NCBI GenBank assembly: GCA_035533295.1
Contig: DATLUA010000029.1
Location: forward strand, 1-17,877
Source: JAGWJU01 sp035533295
GTDB lineage: Bacteria > Elusimicrobiota > Elusimicrobia > UBA1565 > UBA9628
Direction of reading: 5' to 3'
DNA: 17,877 bases
Numbering within the stretch: the stretch's first letter is position 1; each line of letters begins with the position of its first letter. Below, one piece after another: positions 13,561 to 17,877 of this stretch. The position numbers and the translations under genes were made by a program. Under the pieces are notes generated by a model. The model ran no database searches, had not been told where the DNA came from, and saw only the letters and a program-made list of their open reading frames with translations.

Positions 13561-14996
13561 TTTTCTCCCCGCTGACGATTTTGTGGGCGCTGCCCATCGT
13601 GGGCGGCGTGCTGGCCCTGGCCCTGCGTTCGGGGCGCCGCGCGGGCACGTGGGCGATTTTCCTCTCTTTGGTCACGCTGGCCTTCTGCGCGTTTTTGCCC
13701 TGGAAGGAAGGCGCGACGCTGGCCGTGGCCGGACCGGCGTGGGCCTATGGAATCCACTATTCCATGTCCATGGACGGCTTGTCCTGGGTCATGTGCCTTC
13801 TGACCGCGTTTCTGACCGTCATTTCCTTGATCGCGTCCCTTGGGGAAGAAAGAAGCGCGGGCTATTGGGCGGCGTTCTTGTTCCTGGAAGGCGCCTTGAT
13901 GGGCGTGTTCCTGGCCTCCGATTTGTTCCTGTTCTACGTGTTCTGGGAAATCGTGCTCATCCCCATGTTCTTCATCATCGGATTGTGGGGCTCGGCCAAC
14001 CGCAAGCACGCCGCCGTCAAGTTCTTCCTCTTCACGTTCTTTGGCAGCGTGCTCATGCTGCTGGGCATCCTGGCCCTGGTCACGTTGCGCCACCGCGCCA
14101 CGGGCGTGTGGAGCTGGGACATGCAGGGCTTGAAAGGCGTGGCCTCGGGGCCGGCCGCCTGGGCCATTTTCGCCGCCCTCGTGGTCGGCTTCGGTGTGAA
14201 AGTTCCCATTGTGCCGCTGCACACCTGGCTTCCCGACGCGCACACCGAGGCCCCGGCCGCGGGCTCCATCATGCTGGCGGGCGTGCTGCTGAAGATGGGC
14301 GTCTACGGATTTCTGCGCGTCGCCATCCCGGTTTTTCCCGAACTCTCCTGGCATTTGCTGCCCTGGCTGGCCGCGATTGCCGCCATCAACGTGATCTACG
14401 GGGCCTTCTGCGCCTTGGCCCAGTCGGACTTAAAGCGCTTGGTCGCGTATTCCAGCATCGCGCATCTGGGGTTCTGCCTCATCGGCGTTTTCTCGCGCAC
14501 GGCCGAGGGCTTGGCCGGCGGCACGCTTCAGCTCATCAACCACGGCATCACCACGGGGGCGCTGTTCTTGATGGTGGGCATCCTTTATGAGCGCTCGCAC
14601 AAGCGCGGCATCCGGGACTTCGGCGCCTTGTTCGCCCAGGCGCCCTGGCTCACTTTTTTCTTCAGCTTCTCCATCCTGGCCTCCATCGGCCTGCCGGGCT
14701 TAAACGGTTTCGTGGGCGAGTTCATGTCCCTGGCCGGCGCGGCGCGGGTCCTGCCGATTCTAGCCGTCGCCGGCGTCGCGGGCGTCACGCTGGCCGCGGT
14801 CTATGCGCTGCCGGCTTACCAGTTGGTGTTCTGGGGTGATCGCGGGCCCTCTTCGGTCAGCCCCCTCGTGACCGACTTGAGCGTGCGCGAGCAGGCGCTC
14901 TTGTGGGTGTTGTGCCTGGCGATGCTCTACATCGGCCTTCATCCCTCCGGACTTTTGAGCGTGATCGGCCCGGCGACCAAGGGGTTGGCGCTGTGA
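13557..14996 (+). CDS. nuoM: NADH-quinone oxidoreductase subunit M
   Basis: NuoM is the middle antiporter-like subunit of complex I. The 479-residue product is slightly shorter than E. coli NuoM (about 509). Conserved residues include E131 in FYVFWEIVLIPMFFIIGLWG and K215 in GFGVKVPIVPLHTWLPDAH, then TEAPAAGSIMLAGVLLKMG, QSDLKRLVAYSSIAHLGF and NHGITTGALFLMVG. ATG 13557 overlaps the nuoL stop by four bases (ATGA). Upstream in-frame ATGs lie within nuoL and would add sequence foreign to the family. The stop overlaps the nuoN GTG. Confidence 0.97.
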   Translation: MIFSPLTILWALPIVGGVLALALRSGRRAGTWAIFLSLVTLAFCAFLPWKEGATLAVAGPAWAYGIHYSMSMDGLSWVMCLLTAFLTVISLIASLGEERSAGYWAAFLFLEGALMGVFLASDLFLFYVFWEIVLIPMFFIIGLWGSANRKHAAVKFFLFTFFGSVLMLLGILALVTLRHRATGVWSWDMQGLKGVASGPAAWAIFAALVVGFGVKVPIVPLHTWLPDAHTEAPAAGSIMLAGVLLKMGVYGFLRVAIPVFPELSWHLLPWLAAIAAINVIYGAFCALAQSDLKRLVAYSSIAHLGFCLIGVFSRTAEGLAGGTLQLINHGITTGALFLMVGILYERSHKRGIRDFGALFAQAPWLTFFFSFSILASIGLPGLNGFVGEFMSLAGAARVLPILAVAGVAGVTLAAVYALPAYQLVFWGDRGPSSVSPLVTDLSVREQALLWVLCLAMLYIGLHPSGLLSVIGPATKGLAL

Positions 14997-16354
14997 GCGC
15001 GGCGGTCATGGGTGGTCTTCTGGCGCCGCAAATGATTTTGGCGGCCGGAATTTTGGGCGTCCTGGGCGCCGGCATGGCGGCCTTTAATCCCAAGTTCATC
15101 AAGAGCCTGATGGTTCTGGCGATTTTGGGCGCCTTCGCCATAGCCTTTGGCGCGCGGCCCGGCGTGGGCGACGCGCTGGTGAGCCTTGACGGCATCGGAT
15201 TTTCCTGGCAGCTGGTGTTCTACGCCGCGGCTCTGCCGCTGGCCTTTTTGATGACGGCGGAAAGCGAGGTCGCCCCGGCGTTGGTGCTGGGCAGCCTCTT
15301 GGGCTTGGGCCTCCTGGCCGTCTCCGCGAATCTTCTGATGCTCTTTATCGGCCTTGAGCTCATGTCCCTGCCGGCCTACCTGCTGGTCGCGCGCAGCCGC
15401 GGCGGGGCCAAGACCGCGGTTGAGGCGGCCATCAAATATTTCTTTGCCGGCGGCGCCGCGGGCGGGCTCTACCTGCTGGGCTTGGCGCTCTACTATTTCA
15501 CGCAAAAGACCATGTCCTTCGCGGGCGCGGGCAGCCTCGGCGCCGAGGCGGGCGTGGCCCTGATGGGCTCGGCCGCGCTCTTCAAGGTGGGCGCTTTCCC
15601 GCTGCACTTCTGGCTGCCGGACGTTTACGAGGCGTCCGATCCGGAGCTGGCCGGATTTTTGTCCACGGCGCTCAAGGCCGGCGGCATTCTTTTGTTGATG
15701 CGCTTGGCCGCGCTCTCGCCGGCGGGCCCCTTCGCGCGGGCCCTGCCCTGGTTTGGCGCCGCGACCATGCTCTTCGGCGCGGTCCTGGCTCTGCGCCAAG
15801 AAAGGCTGCAGCGGCTTTTGGCCTATTCCTCGATGGCGCACGCCGGCAACATCATCCTGGGCGTAGGCGCCTGGGCGGCGTTGGGCGCGACGCCCGGCGC
15901 GGCCGTGGCGGTGTTCTTTTACCTCGCGGCCTACTTGTTCATGAACAACGGCGCGTTCTCCTTCTTAAAGGCCTCGGGCGCCAAGACCCGCGCGGACCTG
16001 CGCGGCCTGGGCGCGCGCAGCCCCAAGACCGCCTCGGCCTTCGCGGTCTTGCTCCTGGCCCTGGGCGGCGTGCCGCCCACCGCGGGATTCTTGGCCAAGC
16101 TTTTGATTTTCTGGGAGGCGTTCAAGGCGCACCTCTACGCCCCGCTGCTTTTGGCGGCGCTGGGCGCTCTCTTGGCCCTGGGCTACTACCTAGCCCTCTT
16201 GAAGGATCTCTATTTCGAGGACGCTCCGGCCGTGGAGCCCCAGCTTGAGCCGGGCCGGGGCTTGGCCGTGCTCTGGACCTGCGCCGTTCCCGCCGCGGTC
16301 CTGGGCGTGGCGCCGTGGATTTTGACCTACATGTCGAGGCTCCTGGCGCTATGA
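14993..16354 (+). CDS. nuoN: NADH-quinone oxidoreductase subunit N
   Basis: NuoN is the proximal antiporter-like subunit of complex I. The 453-residue product is a little shorter than E. coli NuoN (485). The family signature includes MLFIGLELMSLPAYLLVA (membrane Glu), VEAAIKYFFAGG, a membrane Lys in SAALFKVGAFPLHFWLPDVYE, and RLQRLLAYSSMAHAGNIILG, then GGVPPTAGFLAK. The start is GTG 14993, which overlaps the nuoM stop (GTGA). Its own stop overlaps the nuoA ATG (ATGA at 16351-16354). The junction from the last antiporter-like subunit directly into nuoA marks the change from the usual gene order. Confidence 0.95.
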   Translation: MSAAVMGGLLAPQMILAAGILGVLGAGMAAFNPKFIKSLMVLAILGAFAIAFGARPGVGDALVSLDGIGFSWQLVFYAAALPLAFLMTAESEVAPALVLGSLLGLGLLAVSANLLMLFIGLELMSLPAYLLVARSRGGAKTAVEAAIKYFFAGGAAGGLYLLGLALYYFTQKTMSFAGAGSLGAEAGVALMGSAALFKVGAFPLHFWLPDVYEASDPELAGFLSTALKAGGILLLMRLAALSPAGPFARALPWFGAATMLFGAVLALRQERLQRLLAYSSMAHAGNIILGVGAWAALGATPGAAVAVFFYLAAYLFMNNGAFSFLKASGAKTRADLRGLGARSPKTASAFAVLLLALGGVPPTAGFLAKLLIFWEAFKAHLYAPLLLAALGALLALGYYLALLKDLYFEDAPAVEPQLEPGRGLAVLWTCAVPAAVLGVAPWILTYMSRLLAL

Positions 16355-16713
16355 ACCACTTGAGCGCCATCGCCATAGTCATCGACCTCGTCCTGGTCTT
16401 GGGCTTGACGGGATTTTTCGCCAACGCCAACCGGCTCTTGGGGCCGCACCCGGTCCACGAGGGCGACGCGGATATCCCCTTTGAGACCGGCGAGCGGCCC
16501 ATCGATTCGGCCGTGGACAAGATGTCCGTGCTCTATCACCGCTTCGCCGTGCTCTTCGTGGTCTTCGACGTGGACTTGGCGTTTCTGATGCCGTGGGCGC
16601 TCTGCCGCGGCTCCTTGACCGGGACGTTGGTCGTTTCCATGACCGTGTTCACGGGCCTGCTGTTTTTCATGCTGGCGTATTTTTGGCGCAAGGGGGTCCT
16701 GGAATGCCGGTAG
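16351..16713 (+). CDS. nuoA: NADH-quinone oxidoreductase subunit A
   Basis: NuoA is a three-helix membrane subunit of complex I that flanks the quinone site. The 120-residue product has hydrophobic segments at about 5-25, 63-84 and 90-112. Between the first two lies the FETG loop, equivalent to FESG in E. coli and YECG in many others, so the switch-loop Cys is absent here as in E. coli. The second helix reads RFAVLFVVFDVDLAFLMPWA: the usual FDVE is FDVD, an acidic residue being kept. ATG 16351 overlaps the nuoN stop. The last 10 bases overlap nuoB. Confidence 0.93.
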   Translation: MNHLSAIAIVIDLVLVLGLTGFFANANRLLGPHPVHEGDADIPFETGERPIDSAVDKMSVLYHRFAVLFVVFDVDLAFLMPWALCRGSLTGTLVVSMTVFTGLLFFMLAYFWRKGVLECR

Positions 16714-17183
16714 ACGAAGCCGCTCCCGCGGGAGCCGTGACCACGCAGCTGGACGCCGCTCTGGGCTGGGCGCGCAAGTACTCGATTTTCCAATATCCCT
16801 TCGTGACCGCCTGCTGCGGCATGGAGTTCATGTCCACCGCCGCCTCGCACTACGATTTGGACCGCTTCGGCGCGGCCTTCCCGCGCTTCTCGCCCCGCCA
16901 AGCCGACGTCTTGATGGTGGTGGGAACGATTTCGCACAAGATGGCGCCGGTGCTGCGCCGCATCTACGACCAGATGGCCGCGCCCAAGTGGGTGGTGGCT
17001 TTCGGCGTGTGCACCTGCACGGGCGGCTTCTACAACAATTACGCCACGGTCCAGGGAATCGACACCATCGTCCCGGTGGATCTCTACATTCCCGGCTGTC
17101 CGCCGCGGCCGGAGATGGTCTTGGACGGCCTAGTCAAGCTCCAGGCCAAAATCCAGAAGCAGCGCTCGGGGATTGGATCATGA
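16704..17183 (+). CDS. nuoB: NADH-quinone oxidoreductase subunit B (N2 cluster)
   Basis: NuoB holds iron-sulfur cluster N2, the last electron carrier before quinone. The 159-residue product has the ligands in CCGME (C37, C38), GVCTCTGG (C103) and PGCPPRPE (C132). C105 is an additional Cys where most homologues have Asn, Ala or Ser. ATG 16704 lies inside the nuoA 3' end (10-base overlap), preceded by purine-rich AAGGGGGTCCTGGA. An upstream extension would run through nuoA and is rejected. Its TGA overlaps the ATG of a 16-codon frame leading to nuoC. Confidence 0.96.
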   Translation: MPVDEAAPAGAVTTQLDAALGWARKYSIFQYPFVTACCGMEFMSTAASHYDLDRFGAAFPRFSPRQADVLMVVGTISHKMAPVLRRIYDQMAAPKWVVAFGVCTCTGGFYNNYATVQGIDTIVPVDLYIPGCPPRPEMVLDGLVKLQAKIQKQRSGIGS

Positions 17184-17230
17184 CCAACGGAAATGGTTTG
17201 CGTCCGAAGGATATAGGGGGCAAACCATGA
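17180..17230 (+). CDS. 16-codon linker ORF between nuoB and nuoC
   Basis: ATG 17180 overlaps the nuoB stop (ATGA, 17180-17183). The frame runs MTNGNGLRPKDIGGKP and stops at TGA 17228-17230, which overlaps the nuoC ATG (ATGA, 17227-17230). A ribosome finishing nuoB could thus pass through this frame and reach nuoC by two start/stop overlaps. No homologue is recognised. The frame contains the nuoC ribosome binding region (AGGGGG). It may serve only for translational coupling, or be a chance frame. Confidence 0.3.
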   Translation: MTNGNGLRPKDIGGKP

Positions 17231-17790
17231 TCGCGCCCGAGGTTCGCCGCGTCGAGCCGCAAAAAGTTTTTGAGACGTTGAAGGCCTTGAAGGACGCGGG
17301 CTACAACGTTCTGGTGGACATGACCGCCGTGGACTATTCGGCCTGGCCCGAGCCCGGCTCGTCGGACCCTTACGACAAGACCTACCGCATGACCGGCGAG
17401 ACCAAGGAGCTCAGGAAGCCCCGGCCCATCCCGGCCGCGGCCCGCTTCGACGTGGTTTACCAGGTGATGAAACTTGACCCTGAGACCGGCGCCGACAAGG
17501 GACGCGTGGAGCTGCACACGGCCGTGGGCGAGGAGCCCGTGCTGCGCTCGGCGATGTCGTTGTGGCCCATCGCGGACTGGCTTGAGCGCGAGGTGTGGGA
17601 TATGTTCGGCGTGCGCTTCACCGATCGCCCGGACATCAAGCGGCTTTTGCTTTACGAACAATTCCAGGGCCACCCCCTGCGCAAGGATTACCCCATCAGC
17701 AAGAGGCAACCGCTCATCGGCCCGGCGTCGGGAGAGCCCGCGGGCAACCCCAGCTTCAATCACAGCGAGCCGACCGTCAAATATGATTAA
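17227..17790 (+). CDS. nuoC: NADH-quinone oxidoreductase subunit C (30 kDa)
   Basis: NuoC is a hydrophilic peripheral-arm subunit of complex I that packs against NuoD and NuoB. The 187-residue product ends with the family signature LEREVWDMFGVRFTDRPDIK (120-139) and then FQGHPLRKDYP. ATG 17227 is chosen because AGGGGGC lies about 6 bases upstream. A TTG at 17173 would give 18 extra residues inside the nuoB end. About 35 residues (AWPEPGSSDPYDK onward, rich in Pro and charges) are inserted between the VDY strand and the RFDVVYQV strand, where many NuoC proteins have a short turn. It is not fused to NuoD, unlike in E. coli. The stop overlaps the nuoD start by 8 bases. Confidence 0.94.
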   Translation: MIAPEVRRVEPQKVFETLKALKDAGYNVLVDMTAVDYSAWPEPGSSDPYDKTYRMTGETKELRKPRPIPAAARFDVVYQVMKLDPETGADKGRVELHTAVGEEPVLRSAMSLWPIADWLEREVWDMFGVRFTDRPDIKRLLLYEQFQGHPLRKDYPISKRQPLIGPASGEPAGNPSFNHSEPTVKYD

Positions 17791-17877
17791 AACCGCGCAG
17801 GACATCGCCGGCGAGCCCGCGGCCCCCGGCCGCCGCCACCAGACCTATTTGCTCAACATGGGCCCGGCCCACCCGGC
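17783..17877 (+). CDS. nuoD: NADH-quinone oxidoreductase subunit D, 3'-truncated by window edge
   Basis: Only 31 codons are present, starting at ATG 17783 inside the nuoC 3' end. After a 20-residue leader the sequence reads TYLLNMGPAHP, matching the conserved N-terminal LN-GP-HP of NuoD, the 49 kDa subunit that helps form the quinone-binding site. The frame stays open to the window end. Position directly after nuoC agrees with the assignment. Confidence 0.9.
   Translation, partial: MIKTAQDIAGEPAAPGRRHQTYLLNMGPAHP

Noticed and set aside
13583..14590. 335-codon plus-strand frame in nuoM, out of frame
   Set aside because: It overlaps nuoM entirely; the product is Arg/Gly/His-rich without domains.
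17173..17226. TTG 17173 as the nuoC start
   Set aside because: It would overlap nuoB and add non-conserved residues; ATG 17227 has an AGGGGG tract at suitable spacing.
1..17877. CRISPR arrays, tRNA/rRNA genes, insertion sequences, prophage or defence genes
   Set aside because: I saw no spaced direct repeats, no tRNA cloverleaf or rRNA signature, and no transposase, integrase, nuclease or toxin-like product in the window.

Overview
The window is a gene-dense, GC-rich piece of a bacterial chromosome (very rich in Ala/Gly codons ending in G or C, with GTG and TTG starts alongside ATG). It carries housekeeping and respiratory genes; I see no phage, transposase, CRISPR array, tRNA or rRNA. The organism respires (multi-subunit NADH dehydrogenase), makes NAD de novo (nadA) and oxidises glutamate semialdehyde with a PruA related to the stand-alone, ALDH4A1-like enzymes. 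These traits fit several little-cultured Gram-negative phyla. I lean weakly towards an Elusimicrobiota-like lineage, but the sequence alone does not settle it.

Layout. Positions 2-2473 (+ strand): the 3' part of nadA, translationally coupled to a protein resembling the C-terminal half of the YyaL/DUF255 family, then two small overlapping reading frames that may be one broken gene. Positions 2474-2706 hold no intact gene, but they contain a frameshifted C-terminal remnant of an NAD-dependent sugar epimerase. Positions 2703-5518 (- strand): htpX (membrane zinc protease) followed by a large GT-C-like integral membrane protein, read from a well-formed sigma70-type promoter. Positions 5589-9717 (+): pruA, eno and an MFS transporter, tightly packed. 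Positions 9727-10662 (-): a tandem-domain universal stress protein. Positions 10663-10901: a regulatory region between divergent genes, with two palindromes and a strong promoter. Positions 10902-17877 (+): a complex I operon in the order nuoJ-K-L-M-N-A-B-C-D, cut by the window end inside nuoD.

The nuo operon dominates the window. The four membrane subunits J, K, L, M and N (three of them antiporter-like: L, M, N) come first, followed by A and the peripheral-arm subunits B, C and D. This is a rearrangement of the usual A-to-N order. Almost every junction is a 4-base start/stop overlap, which suggests tight translational coupling. The promoter -10 box lies 7 bases before the nuoJ ATG, so the mRNA may be leaderless, and a 15-bp palindrome touches the -35 box. 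Between nuoB and nuoC a 16-codon frame is joined to both neighbours by ATGA overlaps.

I did not find a clearly new multi-gene system. The items most worth a second look are the nuo operon order and its leaderless promoter/palindrome, the nuoB-nuoC linker frame, the epimerase remnant, the thioredoxin-less YyaL-like protein coupled to nadA, and the broken small membrane gene.
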